This document shows, one piece after another, positions 26,166 through 34,417 of a DNA stretch of 42,645 nt (position 1 is the first letter of the stretch; each line of letters opens with the position of its first letter). The translations under genes were made by a program, and so were the position numbers. Source of the stretch: Deltaproteobacteria bacterium (GTDB taxonomy: Bacteria; Myxococcota_A; Polyangia; Polyangiales; JADJMO01); NCBI GenBank assembly GCA_022843175.1, contig JALHOE010000056.1, positions 1 to 42,645 of the forward strand, written 5' to 3'. A model generated the notes under the pieces. It searched no databases, was not told the DNA's origin, and worked only from the letters and a program-made list of their open reading frames with translations.

Positions 26166-26420
26166 ATGAGCACGATCTGCACGGGCTTCGAGGTCGTCTG
26201 CCCCGACGGACTGGTTCGACACCTCCCGTACCACAATCGAGGAGACGCGCAGAGCCATGCACGGCATGCATCCGATGCGGAGTGGTTCGCCGACCGAGGT
26301 TGTCGTTTGGCACCCAAGCCGGGGCGCCTCGAACGAGCGATGCCGGAATGCTGCGGCGGTGAGCACAGCGTGCGCGCGCTCGTGGTTCAGCACTCGATCG
26401 CGGTTCGCGGCGATGCCTAG
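26166..26420 (+). CDS. Unknown 84-aa Cys/His-rich protein
   Basis: The protein begins MSTICTGFEVVCPDGLVRHL and continues PYHNRGDAQSHARHASDAEW, with FADRGCRLAPKPGRLERAMP and ECCGGEHSVRALVVQHS. Five cysteines and many histidines in 84 residues suggest metal binding or disulfides, but no classic zinc-finger spacing is evident. ACAGGC precedes the ATG. Its 3' end overlaps the 3' end of the convergent GIY-YIG gene by four bases. The stretch just upstream (25876-26165) contains several mutually incompatible frames and could not be resolved. Confidence 0.55.
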   Translation: MSTICTGFEVVCPDGLVRHLPYHNRGDAQSHARHASDAEWFADRGCRLAPKPGRLERAMPECCGGEHSVRALVVQHSIAVRGDA

Positions 26421-26815
26421 TTGCGCTCTCCGTTGCAGCCCATCTCCGAGCACCTGGGGTGGTTGCGAGGCGCTCCCGCCGGCACCGGCGGGTGGTTGAT
26501 GTTGTCGAGGTTCTCGGCCTTGCCGTACTTGTGGAACAGGCGGCACTCCTCCGCGAAGCCCTCATCATCGTCGTCGAGGGCCTTGCAGTAGAACTCCGGG
26601 CAGTCTCGCTCGTTGAGATGCTCGGTGAGCCGTTCCCGCAGGATGCCGCGCCCCACGTAGCGGGCGATCGTCTTGCCACTCTCCCCACGCGACACGAGAA
26701 CGTAGACGCCGTACACGTCCGACGGGATCTGGCGCAGTGTCTTCATGTCCAGCGTGAAGGGACCCGCGAGATGCCTCTCGGGGCGGAAGTGGCAGTAGAA
26801 TTTTTCCCTCGGCAT
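26417..26815 (-). CDS. GIY-YIG-like nuclease domain protein
   Basis: This 132-residue protein has the GIY-YIG signs. These are DVYGVYVLVSR (G-x-Y), then IARYVGRGILRERLTEHLNE (the Y-x-G strand with catalytic Arg on the following helix) and a later AEECRLFHKYGKAENLDN with a Glu in the metal-binding helix. A C-terminal tail NINHPPVPAGAP completes the fold. Such small single-domain enzymes cut DNA one strand at a time and occur as repair or mobile-element nucleases. MPREKF was taken as start; an ATG three codons earlier is also possible. It is convergent with the 84-aa gene and divergent from the lipoprotein gene at 27051. Confidence 0.72.
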   Translation of the reverse strand: MPREKFYCHFRPERHLAGPFTLDMKTLRQIPSDVYGVYVLVSRGESGKTIARYVGRGILRERLTEHLNERDCPEFYCKALDDDDEGFAEECRLFHKYGKAENLDNINHPPVPAGAPRNHPRCSEMGCNGERN

Positions 26816-27050
26816 GGCCTGCATCGTAGCCGACCCGAGCCATCGATTTTTGGGATTTGTGGTCGAGTAGCGCGATCCGACAGATCGACCCGTTTGTCCA
26901 TCACCCCCCAGGGGTGACATTCCAGGCTTGATGGGACTTTCCTCATGATTTTGCCGGCGTTCTCGACGCGAGACGCTCTTTTGGATGTTGGGGACGGAGG
27001 CTCGGAAGCGTTGCTTGTGGCTTGCCGATTTGTCGGTTGACGATGGCCGC

Positions 27051-28283
27051 ATGCGCTCGTTGCTCCGCCCCATCTCCGCTGCCGTTGTCGTCACGTTCGG
27101 GTTGGCCGTCGCATGTTCGACGAGCGACCCATCGCCGACGGGTGCGCCGATCCCCAAGGGCGAGATCGCGTGTGACATTCGCATCACCGACAACTCGGTG
27201 ACCCAGACGTGGACTATCGAGGATCGAGGCGCCGTCGCGAAGGCGACGGTGGAGAACACCGGCTCGGCCGCGACGTACAACATCGAGGTCAAGCTCGATG
27301 GGGTCGTAGCGTTTCAGTCCGACGTGACCATGAGCAAGCTCGGCGGAGTCTCGAACACGTCTCGCTACCTCACGCCCTTCGCCACCAAGGAGACGGTTGT
27401 CGATGTGCAGGCGCAAGGTGGATCATGGACCGTGAAGGTCGATGGCCGCCGCCTCGCCATTGACACCGAGGCTGCCAAGAAGGCGCCGCCCGCCACGATC
27501 GCGTTCGACGATGGAACGTCGGTCGGGCCGATCGTCCCGAAGGCGATCGAGACGCGCATCAACGATGCGGTGAACAAGTTGATGGGCGCCGAGAAGGACG
27601 CCCGCGAGTCGTGCGTGAACGGCACCGCGCCGGATCTTTCGCAGAAGGGGGAACCGGGCCGTCCGAGTAGTCCGCACAAGTCGGCCGAGTGCAACTCGTG
27701 TCGCAACTTCTGCGGCACGAAGTTCATCGCTTGCACTGCGGGGACGATCTTTGGCTGTTGGGCCGGCTGCTTCGGCTTGGCGGCGGTACCGATCGTTGGC
27801 GCGGCCCTCGTGGTGACGTGCAACGTGCTGTGCAACCTCGTCCTCCAGCCAAGGTGCGCCACCGACTACTCCGACTGCCTAGAGAACTGCCGCAACCAGT
27901 TCTGCTGCCCGGTGTCGTGCGGTCCGAGTGCGACGCAGTGCTGCGCGGCAGGCGAGTCCTGCTTGAACAGCGCCACCGGTCTCTGTTGCAGGGTCGGCCT
28001 CACGCCGTGCCGGGGCAAGACATGCTTCGACAACGCCGCCGAGAACTGCATGCCCGACGGCTCGGCATGCCCGAAGGAGAAGACCTGCGGTAGCAACTGC
28101 TGCAAGAGTCCCGGCGGTGGGTTCGGCACCGAGGAGAACTGCGTCTCGCCGGTCCACCATCTCTGTTGCCGCGTCGGTTTGATCGCGTGCGTGGCGCCCA
28201 ACGTCGTTGGCCCCGGAGCTGCTGTATGTTGCCCGCCGGGTGGCTGTCTGCCGGATGGCACCTGCATCAATCCGAACCCGTAG
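27051..28283 (+). CDS. Cysteine-rich lipoprotein
   Basis: The 410-residue protein has a signal peptide ending LAVACSTSDPS (lipobox-like, Cys22). Residues ~40-200 form a soluble beta-rich domain (WTIEDRGAVAKATVENTGSA, YNIEVKLDGVVAFQSDVTMS). From ~215 to the end it is packed with cysteines in C-x2-C-x3-C, CC and C-x5-C groups (ECNSCRNFCGTKFIACTAG, RNQFCCPVSCGPSATQCCAA, GLCCRVGLTPCRGKTC), recalling granulin-like or multi-disulfide surface proteins of myxobacteria. A glycine/alanine-rich hydrophobic stretch (GCWAGCFGLAAVPIVGAALV) lies inside the cysteine region. The downstream lipoprotein gene starts 14 bases later, so the pair is an operon. Surface exposure is inferred; function is unknown. Confidence 0.78.
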   Translation: MRSLLRPISAAVVVTFGLAVACSTSDPSPTGAPIPKGEIACDIRITDNSVTQTWTIEDRGAVAKATVENTGSAATYNIEVKLDGVVAFQSDVTMSKLGGVSNTSRYLTPFATKETVVDVQAQGGSWTVKVDGRRLAIDTEAAKKAPPATIAFDDGTSVGPIVPKAIETRINDAVNKLMGAEKDARESCVNGTAPDLSQKGEPGRPSSPHKSAECNSCRNFCGTKFIACTAGTIFGCWAGCFGLAAVPIVGAALVVTCNVLCNLVLQPRCATDYSDCLENCRNQFCCPVSCGPSATQCCAAGESCLNSATGLCCRVGLTPCRGKTCFDNAAENCMPDGSACPKEKTCGSNCCKSPGGGFGTEENCVSPVHHLCCRVGLIACVAPNVVGPGAAVCCPPGGCLPDGTCINPNP

Positions 28284-28297
28284 CCAAGGAGTCTCTC

Positions 28298-29179
28298 GTG
28301 AAAATGCTGCTGGCGTCGTGGTCGAAGTTGCGCCACGTCGGCCTCGCCGCCCCCCTCGTCATCGCTCTGGGGTGCGGCAGTAATGTCGACGATGGGACAG
28401 ATCGCCCTGACACGGGCGTCATGGGGGACAGCGGCACGAACGAGACGGCCAGCGACGTCGGCGGCGACGACATGCCCCCGGACGGGGCGGTGCCGCTGGA
28501 GAACGTGTGCGACGTGATCGCGTCAGCGGCTTGCAGCTCCAACACCACGACGTGCTGCACGGCCTCCGGGTTCACGTTCGATGAGAAGACGTGCCGCTCC
28601 CGTCAGAAGCAGTATTGCGACGAACAGGTGGCCGTCGTGAAGGCAGGGAAGGCCACCTACGACGCAACGAAGATCCCCGGATGCGTGGCGGCCTGGAAGG
28701 ACACCTTCTCGAAGTGCAAGGTGTCACTCACCGACGAGCTTCGTGCCGGTGGGGCATGCGCGTTGGTGTTCCGGGGGACCATCACTCGTGGGAGCCCCTG
28801 CACCTCTGACGGCGAGTGCAAGGCACCGGAGGGCGGACTGGCGGCGTGCGGGTCGAGCAAGCTTTGTGAGGTGCTTTTCTACGGCGAGGCCAAGGCCGAT
28901 GAGCCGTGCCGAACCAACGGCTACCAGTGCGCTGCGGGACTTCAATGCACCGGCGATAACGTCTGCAAGCCCGCAACTCCCATCGGTGGTGCATGCCCGT
29001 CAGCGATGGACCAGAGCTGCGGCTTCGGCAACTTCTGCAACGCGCTCAAGTGTGCCGCCGGTCTCCCCGCAGGGTCAGCCTGCGGCAACTACCTCGAATG
29101 CGCGTCATGGCAATGCGTGTCGAGCAAGTGCTCGGACCCGACGCCGCCGTTCGCCAACAAGTTCAGGTGCGGCGTCTAG
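28298..29179 (+). CDS. Cysteine-rich lipoprotein, second of a pair
   Basis: The 293-residue protein starts at GTG, six bases after AAGGAG; an ATG two codons later is too far from that site. A signal peptide ends APLVIALGCGSNVDDG, with the lipobox cysteine near residue 26. An acidic Thr/Gly/Asp linker follows. Then come cysteine knots of the form GACALVFRGTITRGSPCTSD, GECKAP, CAAGLQCTGDNVCKP and GSACGNYLECASWQCVSSKC, a pattern common in Dickkopf-like cysteine-rich myxobacterial proteins. It forms an operon with the preceding lipoprotein, and the S8 protease gene begins 72 bases downstream on the same strand. Confidence 0.8.
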   Translation: MKMLLASWSKLRHVGLAAPLVIALGCGSNVDDGTDRPDTGVMGDSGTNETASDVGGDDMPPDGAVPLENVCDVIASAACSSNTTTCCTASGFTFDEKTCRSRQKQYCDEQVAVVKAGKATYDATKIPGCVAAWKDTFSKCKVSLTDELRAGGACALVFRGTITRGSPCTSDGECKAPEGGLAACGSSKLCEVLFYGEAKADEPCRTNGYQCAAGLQCTGDNVCKPATPIGGACPSAMDQSCGFGNFCNALKCAAGLPAGSACGNYLECASWQCVSSKCSDPTPPFANKFRCGV

Positions 29180-29251
29180 AAGAGCAGCCACGTCTGGTTC
29201 GGGGGCACGTGTTTAAAGAAGCGACGAAAGTGGTCAACAGGGGAGGATCCG

Positions 29252-30649
29252 ATGTCCAATGAGCCCATGCGGGAAGAGCATCGAACGTCGAAGGTGAGCA
29301 CGCGTCCCTCACGGGCGAGCATCGCCGCGTTGAACGTGAGCGCCGTGCCCTCCCACATCGTGTTGTTTAAGAAGCCCAGCGAGGACAATGAAAAGGCCCT
29401 CAACGACGTCATGCGAACCAGCATGCCGCCGGGGACCGCCGAGCTGCGGTCGGGTGCGCGTCTGCTGGAGACCGAGGATGGGCGTGACGTCCGCCTCTAT
29501 AGGCCCCTTGGCGTCGCCGCTGCGACACTTACCGACGAGGAGATCGAAGGATTGCTCGGCGCCGGAGTTGTCCGCAACGTCTACCGGAACGGCACGCGCC
29601 ATCTACCGAGGCCCGTTCAGATTCAGTTGATCGGTCACGACCAGTCGATGCAGAGCACGTTGCGTTCAGCCGCCGTTCGGTCGGTAGACCGCGACTTGAT
29701 CGCGTACATGCGTGGTCAGCGCGATTCGATCGACAACTTCCTCCGGTACGCCGGAGAGCAGATCGAGATCGCACCTCACGTTCGCCAAGGACCGATGGTC
29801 CAGCAGACCGGCGAGCGGTCGTGGTGCCTCGACATGATTGGCGTGACCGCCACGACGGAGACGGGGAGCGGGATCGTTGTTGCCGTTCTCGACACCGGCA
29901 TGGACCTCCAGCACCCCGACCTCGCACGTCACTTCAACGCGCACCCCGATAACTTCGAGACGTTCGTCGGGCAGCCCGTGCAGGATCACAACGGTCACGG
30001 GACGCACTGTTGTGGCGTCGTCGCGGGAGCCGTCAAGCCGATGCGTGGCCCTCGGTATGGCGTCGCACCCGACGTGACGTTGCTGGCCGGGAAGGTATTG
30101 AAGAACAGCGGGTCCGGGCGAGACGACCAAATCATCGAGGGCTTGATGTGGGCCGCTACAAAGGGCGCGCACATCATCAGCCTCAGCCTCGGTAGCGCGC
30201 GGTCAACTGGCGACCTACCCGACGAGGCATACGACGAAATCGGCGAGAACCTGCTCAAGCAGCGGAACATCTTGCTCGTGGCTGCGACGGGCAACGAGAG
30301 CGATCGAGAGTCCGGCATGATCGCGCCCGTCGGCGATCCAGCTGCGTCGCCGCACTACCTCGCCGTCGCCGCCATCGACCGAGAACGGCGGATCGGTTGG
30401 TTCTCCTGCGCCGGTCCCGAGGTGGGCATCGCGGCTCCGGGCCTCGACGTTTACGCTGCGTACAAGGGGGGCACCTACGCGAAGCTCGATGGAACCAGCA
30501 TGGCGACGCCGCACGTTGCGGGGGCGGCGGCCATCTGGGCCCAGCGGACCGGCAAGCGTGGCGAGGAACTGCGAAACCTCGTGAAATCCAAGGCGCTTCT
30601 GCTTCCGCTATCCGCTGAGGACGGGGGAGCTGGACTCGTCCGCGTCTGA
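29252..30649 (+). CDS. S8-family (subtilisin-like) serine protease
   Basis: This 465-residue subtilase has all catalytic residues: Asp214 in VVAVLDTGMDLQHPDL, His249 in DHNGHGTHCCGVVAG, oxyanion Asn348 in LLVAATGNES, and Ser416 in LDGTSMATPHVAGAA. The first ~190 residues include an I9-like propeptide (SHIVLFKKPSEDNEKALNDV and later EEIEGLLGAGVVRNVYRN). No signal peptide is present, so it is predicted to be cytoplasmic or exported by an unusual route. GGGGAGGAT lies before the ATG. The gene follows two cysteine-rich lipoprotein genes and is followed by a separate small I9-like gene. Together they look like a protease-inhibitor cassette. Confidence 0.93.
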   Translation: MSNEPMREEHRTSKVSTRPSRASIAALNVSAVPSHIVLFKKPSEDNEKALNDVMRTSMPPGTAELRSGARLLETEDGRDVRLYRPLGVAAATLTDEEIEGLLGAGVVRNVYRNGTRHLPRPVQIQLIGHDQSMQSTLRSAAVRSVDRDLIAYMRGQRDSIDNFLRYAGEQIEIAPHVRQGPMVQQTGERSWCLDMIGVTATTETGSGIVVAVLDTGMDLQHPDLARHFNAHPDNFETFVGQPVQDHNGHGTHCCGVVAGAVKPMRGPRYGVAPDVTLLAGKVLKNSGSGRDDQIIEGLMWAATKGAHIISLSLGSARSTGDLPDEAYDEIGENLLKQRNILLVAATGNESDRESGMIAPVGDPAASPHYLAVAAIDRERRIGWFSCAGPEVGIAAPGLDVYAAYKGGTYAKLDGTSMATPHVAGAAAIWAQRTGKRGEELRNLVKSKALLLPLSAEDGGAGLVRV

Positions 30650-30667
30650 GGCTACAGTTGGCCGATA

Positions 30668-30697
30668 GGCGGGATCCGTGTTTACACTTATCCCGCC
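30668..30697 (+). terminator. Hairpin between protease and I9-like gene
   Basis: GGCGGGAT/ATCCCGCC gives a perfect 8-bp stem with a 14-base loop, 19 bases after the protease stop. There is no T-tract, so it may be an attenuator or leader structure for the small downstream gene instead of a terminator. Confidence 0.45.
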
Positions 30698-30757
30698 ACG
30701 TGGGTGGCACGTCGCGTGCGGTAACGCCGAACCGTTCCCCCAGCGAGGAGTAGTTTT

Positions 30758-30997
30758 ATGGCTCTTGTCAAGTACCACGTCGTCCTGAACAAGGACCATC
30801 AGAGCGAAGACGCGATGCGTCGTATCGTGCAGGCCGCTGGCCTCGTCAACGTCAACGAGAGCCGCGCTCGCTTCTTCGATTTCAGCATCGTGACGGCCGA
30901 CGGTTCTCCGGCTGCGCGGCTCATCTTGGAGTCGCTGCCGGAGGTCAAGGCGGTCAAGGAAGACGGCGAGAAGCGCACTATGGGCCGCGTCGCGTAA
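30758..30997 (+). CDS. Free-standing I9-like protease propeptide/inhibitor
   Basis: This 79-residue protein (MALVKYHVVLNKDHQSEDAM, then RARFFDFSIVTADGSPAARL and ILESLPEVKAVKEDGEKR) has the subtilase propeptide pattern. A first strand KYHVVLN is followed by a helix, a central strand RFFDFSIV, and a terminal LPEVKAVKEDG matching the P-x-V-x-x-V-x-x-D signature. Such domains fold as ferredoxin-like inhibitors or chaperones of S8 proteases. A GAGGAG ribosome site precedes the ATG, and a strong terminator follows. It lies just downstream of the S8 gene, so it probably inhibits or helps fold that enzyme in trans. The family fit is by pattern only. Confidence 0.75.
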   Translation: MALVKYHVVLNKDHQSEDAMRRIVQAAGLVNVNESRARFFDFSIVTADGSPAARLILESLPEVKAVKEDGEKRTMGRVA

Positions 30998-31018
30998 CGA
31001 CGTCCCCAACGCGACATC

Positions 31019-31056
31019 GAACGGCTATCCGCTCGTGCGGGTAGCCGTTCGTTCTT
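31019..31056 (+). terminator. Rho-independent terminator after I9-like gene
   Basis: GAACGGCTATCCGC and GCGGGTAGCCGTTC pair over 14 bp with a single G-T wobble around a TCGT loop, followed by GTTCTTTG. It ends the lipoprotein-protease-inhibitor cluster. Confidence 0.85.
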
Positions 31057-31225
31057 TGTCGCCTCGTAGCCAGCGAGAACGTCGTCGACGGCGCTCACCG
31101 AGTGATCGCTCTTGCCTGAGGGTGCCGCTTGGGCGCGTACGTCGGTCCCCGCGGCACCCTGGGTCTCGTCAAACACGACGCTGCCCCCAGACATTGCGTT
31201 GAGGCAAAGCCCACCTCGGTCCGTC

Positions 31226-32668
31226 TCATGGCGCGGGAGGCGCTGGCGTATCTGCCACCACCCATCCGCCGCCGTCCTGCCGAATCGTTCCCTTCGCGGC
31301 GAGTGCGCGGAGCGCCGACGTCAGTGACTCGTTCCTGCATCGGAGGAGCTCGCGGAGCGCTGCCCTTGCGAGCGGCACGCTCGAACCTTCAATGGCCTGA
31401 TGAACACGCTCCTCGAGCGAATCCGTGTCGCGCACTGGCGACGGAGCACCGTCGTCCTCGTCGACCACTGTCACGACCTCGATGTGCGGTGCGGGATCGC
31501 GCGCGAGAGAGACTTGCATCGGCTCGGGCGACGCAGCGGAACGGTGCTCGACGCGAAGGGTAACGACACCGCTCCGGCGCCGCAGGAAGAGCCCGGTGTC
31601 GGTCCATGCGTGAAGGTCGCCGGATCCGCGTAGTCCCTGCCCCTCCGGAGCGCCGATCGAATGCGTCTTCCGGTTGTGATGGGTGAGAACGATCGCGGTA
31701 CCGAAATCACGCTGCAGCGAGCGCAAGAACCCGAGCAGTCGGCCGATGTGGCCCGAGTCATTCTCGTCGCCCGCGTGCAACCGGACGAGCGGATCGAGCA
31801 CGACAAGGCGAGGACGTATCTGTGCGATGACATCGCGAAGGCGCTCCTGATCCTCGCGCGAGTCGAGTCTCAAGGTGCTCGACGACACGAGATGGAAGGG
31901 GAGGCGCTCGAGATCGAGGCCCCGCGCAATGCAGACAGCGAGGATCCGCTCGCGAATCGCGGCCAGCGAGTCCTCCGCAAAGAATGCGATTACAGGACCG
32001 GCCTCAGGTACCCCGAAGCGACCGAAACACGGTGTCCCGGACGAGACGGCCAGCGCCATCTCGAGTGCGATCCACGTCTTATAGGACTTGGGGGCAGCGC
32101 CGATGATCCCGACGCCCTCGCCGACCCAGAGATCCGCGATCAGCCAGCGTGGTGGCGCAGGAACTTGCAACAGTTCCATCGGGCCAATCAGGATCAACGG
32201 TGTCCTCGCGGCGTCCGCTGGCGGGGCCTGCGTCACCTCGACGGCGCGCGTCGGCCGCGGTGCGGGACGGAACGCCGCCACCCAATGTTCCCTCGACAGC
32301 TTGCCCTTCGGCGGCAGCGAAGGAAGCTCGCCGTTGCTGCGACGCCGCAGAACGGACTCGAGAGCTCTCCGCGCACGCGTGTATGCCACGGCGGACACAC
32401 CGGGACCGACGGCGTCACCCGGCGCTTCGACCAGCCGGGCAAGATAACGATGCGCAGCGTTCCAAAACGGGGTGACATCGTCGTCCGCTTGGCGCCTGAT
32501 CTGGTGCGCGTGGAGATCGTTGAGCAGTTCGATGACGTGCTCGTCGGACACGGTGTCTTCGAGCAAGCCGGCATCCAGGAGGGGTTGAGGGTTCTTCACG
32601 ACGATCGCTACACCGGCCGCCATTCTCGAACGGTCAACGTTTCGAGGCGCGTGGAAACAACGACTCAC
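31226..32668 (-). CDS. RepA-like hexameric helicase/AAA ATPase
   Basis: This ~480-residue protein has an AAA_25/RepA-type RecA-fold core. It includes WLIADLWVGEGVGIIGAAPK (Walker A GAAPKSYKT), VIAFFAEDSLAAIRERILAV, Walker B RLVVLDPLVRLHAGDENDSG and TAIVLTHHNRKTHSIGAPEG (sensor), then RGSGDLHAWTDTGLFLRRRS. This arrangement is typical of plasmid and phage replicative helicases of the RSF1010 RepA/DnaB superfamily. The C-terminal ~70 residues (SSVPLARAALRELLRCRNES) are a winged helix. A GTG preceded by GGGAGAAT was taken as start; TTG six codons earlier and ATG 15 codons later are alternatives. With the clamp-like gene it suggests the element can replicate itself. Confidence 0.8.
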   Translation of the reverse strand: MSRCFHAPRNVDRSRMAAGVAIVVKNPQPLLDAGLLEDTVSDEHVIELLNDLHAHQIRRQADDDVTPFWNAAHRYLARLVEAPGDAVGPGVSAVAYTRARRALESVLRRRSNGELPSLPPKGKLSREHWVAAFRPAPRPTRAVEVTQAPPADAARTPLILIGPMELLQVPAPPRWLIADLWVGEGVGIIGAAPKSYKTWIALEMALAVSSGTPCFGRFGVPEAGPVIAFFAEDSLAAIRERILAVCIARGLDLERLPFHLVSSSTLRLDSREDQERLRDVIAQIRPRLVVLDPLVRLHAGDENDSGHIGRLLGFLRSLQRDFGTAIVLTHHNRKTHSIGAPEGQGLRGSGDLHAWTDTGLFLRRRSGVVTLRVEHRSAASPEPMQVSLARDPAPHIEVVTVVDEDDGAPSPVRDTDSLEERVHQAIEGSSVPLARAALRELLRCRNESLTSALRALAAKGTIRQDGGGWVVADTPAPPAP

Positions 32669-32867
32669 ATTCTCCCGATCGCGCAAACGAGACCGTGGCC
32701 GAGCGCGAGTTCGGGGCAGCTCGACGTCGCATCTTCACGTTCTCGCCCACATTTTGGGGTGCGGGCCCCCTCTAGGTGCGGCACATGCCGCGCGCGAACA
32801 TCGACGGGACGCGCGCCTACGGGACGGTGAGCGCGGAAGCGGTACTCCTTTTGTTTTCTCTCCAAAC

Positions 32868-33173
32868 GTGGACATCACCCTCATCGGCTACGCCCTGCAG
32901 AATCCCATCCGGGCCGCGCTTCTGCAGGGGCTTGGCGATCGCGAGGTCACCGTCACCGACGTCGCGCGTGCATTCGGCATCTCGTGCGCTACAGCGCACC
33001 GGCACGTCTGCATTCTGGCGCACGCGAAACTCATCCGTACGGCTCGTCGTGGACGGTGGCGTGTGCTCCGACGCGATGCTCGCTGCTGGGAGGCGGTCGA
33101 GCGATTGGTCGCGGCATCGCTGCCGCAACCCCTGGCGCGTCACGCGGCGAGCGGATCGCAGATCGCTGGATAG
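32868..33173 (+). CDS. ArsR-like winged-helix regulator
   Basis: The recognisable part is NPIRAALLQGLGDREVTVTD, then VARAFGISCATAHRHVCILA and HAKLIRTARRGRWRVLRRD. It is the classic order of an ArsR-type helix-turn-helix with a following wing. It likely represses genes on the element. It lacks the metal-binding cysteine box on helix alpha-3 of the arsenic sensors (only FGISCAT and HVCI), so metal sensing is not assured. The start is doubtful: a GTG at 32868 with no good ribosome site was used, and the frame opens upstream to 32754. Its 3' end overlaps the convergent gene by ~34 bases. Confidence 0.6.
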   Translation: MDITLIGYALQNPIRAALLQGLGDREVTVTDVARAFGISCATAHRHVCILAHAKLIRTARRGRWRVLRRDARCWEAVERLVAASLPQPLARHAASGSQIAG

Positions 33174-33724
33174 TAGAAGTCTGGCGCGCCCGGCTCGAGG
33201 CACCCCCGCCCCAACAGCCCAGTCGATACCGCGGCCCCGAGCGCGACGGAGACATCAGCGACGTCCAACCCGGTCTTGTCGACGAAGAAGGTGACATCGG
33301 CGGCGCACAAGTCGTATTCGCTCAGGTGTCGATAGGCGGTCGCGACCACATGCCACATCTGTTGTTCGCTCGCGGAGCACGAGGCCCCGAGCGAGAGGGC
33401 TGAGGCGAACAGATCGATCGTCCAGAGCGCCGCGTGGTACGCATCGTACGACCACCGCGTGATCTCGAGCAGAGCCGACGAGATCGCCTCACGAAGGATC
33501 GCCTCGTACGTCGTCGCGTTCGCCTCGGTGGCCAATCGCCGAGCGAGTTGACGCGCAACGCCTCGGATCCGCCCACCGGTGGGAACACTCGTTGATTCGG
33601 GCGTTTGGCCGAGTGCCTCGTCGTAGCGCGCAGGGAGCTGCTCGACGAGGACTCGGACGAGGAGCTCGCGCATTTGGCGTTCCGTGCTGTTGGCGTTGAG
33701 GGAAGGCGGGTCCGCGTTCGACAT
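33140..33724 (-). CDS. Unknown 194-aa protein
   Basis: It begins MSNADPPSLNANSTERQMRE with a GAGG site upstream, and is largely helical (VRVLVEQLPARYDEALGQTP, RGVARQLARRLATEANATTY, LREAISSALLEITRWSYDAY). The C-terminal half has several cysteines (GASCSASEQQMW, LCAADVTFFVDKTGLDVADV, DFYYPAICDP). No membrane span or signal peptide is visible, and no family was recognised. Convergent overlap with the regulator at 32868 suggests compact element organisation. Composition and length support a genuine gene. Confidence 0.62.
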   Translation of the reverse strand: MSNADPPSLNANSTERQMRELLVRVLVEQLPARYDEALGQTPESTSVPTGGRIRGVARQLARRLATEANATTYEAILREAISSALLEITRWSYDAYHAALWTIDLFASALSLGASCSASEQQMWHVVATAYRHLSEYDLCAADVTFFVDKTGLDVADVSVALGAAVSTGLLGRGCLEPGAPDFYYPAICDPLAA

Positions 33725-33801
33725 AACCTCGTTACACCGCGTCGGTCAGGCCGCACCGCGGAAGTCGGTTGATGATTCGGCTGGCGACCTGTAGAGGTTC
33801 G

Positions 33802-34146
33802 ATGAACACGAACAACCTCCCCGCGTGGGTCTACGCGTCGATCGATTCCGAGGTGGGTGGCGAGCTCCGAGCATTCGAGCTTCGCGCGATGTCCCATGCT
33901 CGGGAGACGTACCTCCTCATCGACAGCGACCGGCCGCCCTCGGGACCATCGCGCTGGGGCATCGTGGCGCTCGCGGTCGACGCGACAGCCCGGATCGACG
34001 ACTGGCAGGCGTGGACGATCAGGACATCACGCATTCGAAGCTGCATGGCGCTGACCTTGCTCGGGCTCGCGCAGGTCGACCCCGTTCTGATGGGACCGTT
34101 CGGGTTCGTCGCCGATCTTCGCGAAAGCAAGCGCGCGTCGGACTGA
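33802..34146 (+). CDS. Unknown 114-aa protein
   Basis: The start ATG is preceded by AGAGG. The protein reads MNTNNLPAWVYASIDSEVGG, ELRAFELRAMSHARETYLLI, then DSDRPPSGPSRWGIVALAVD and ARIDDWQAWTIRTSRIRSCM, ending with ALTLLGLAQVDPVLMGPFGF. It is soluble and alpha/beta in appearance. A strong inverted repeat lies just downstream at 34163-34218. No family was recognised. It is divergent from the 194-aa gene, with about 77 bases between starts. Confidence 0.6.
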   Translation: MNTNNLPAWVYASIDSEVGGELRAFELRAMSHARETYLLIDSDRPPSGPSRWGIVALAVDATARIDDWQAWTIRTSRIRSCMALTLLGLAQVDPVLMGPFGFVADLRESKRASD

Positions 34147-34162
34147 CCGCATCCGGCATAAT

Positions 34163-34218
34163 GTTCCCGTTCCCATTCCCGCCGCCTCGTAGGTGGGTCG
34201 GGAATCGGGAACGGGAAC
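34163..34218. terminator. Large inverted repeat between convergent frames
   Basis: Left arm 34163-34181 and right arm 34199-34218 (GTTCCCGTTCCC/GGGAACGGGAAC plus ATTCCCG/CGGGAAT, one extra C in the right arm) pair over 19 bp. The GTTCCC and GGGAAC motifs are themselves repeated. It probably terminates transcription from both sides. Confidence 0.72.
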
Positions 34219-34226
34219 GAACGCCG

Positions 34227-34415
34227 CTACGGCTGCGAGGCCTGCAGTAGTCCCCCGAGAGCTTCTGCTTCCGTGCGCAGGCCCTCGGCCTCTCGGCTGA
34301 GGCGGTCGTTCTCGAACGCTCGGCTCACCTTCGCACGGTCCTTGTCCTGCGGCGTTAGGTCGTCGGGCGCGTAGCGCCCGCGGCGTTGCGCCCGCGCCTG
34401 CGGTGTAGTGCCGAT
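34227..34415 (-). pseudogene. Short coding-like frame without a start codon
   Basis: The minus strand reads RRGRYAPDDLTPQDKDRAKV, SRAFENDRLSREAEGLRTEA, EALGGLLQASQP and then TAG: a natural-looking hydrophilic coiled-coil-like sequence. Upstream it meets a TGA with no ATG, GTG or TTG between. It could be the 3' remnant of a truncated gene, or use a rare start. Confidence 0.35.
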
Positions 34416-34417
34416 TC

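Noticed and set aside
25880-26362. 160-aa plus-strand frame after the 155-aa gene
   Set aside because: It overlaps the better-looking 84-aa gene, and three other frames look equally plausible across 25880-26160; I could not decide between them.
30799-31194. 131-aa minus-strand frame downstream of the helicase gene
   Set aside because: The first 50 residues look natural, but it has no ribosome site, runs through the terminator hairpin and lies antisense to the I9-like gene.
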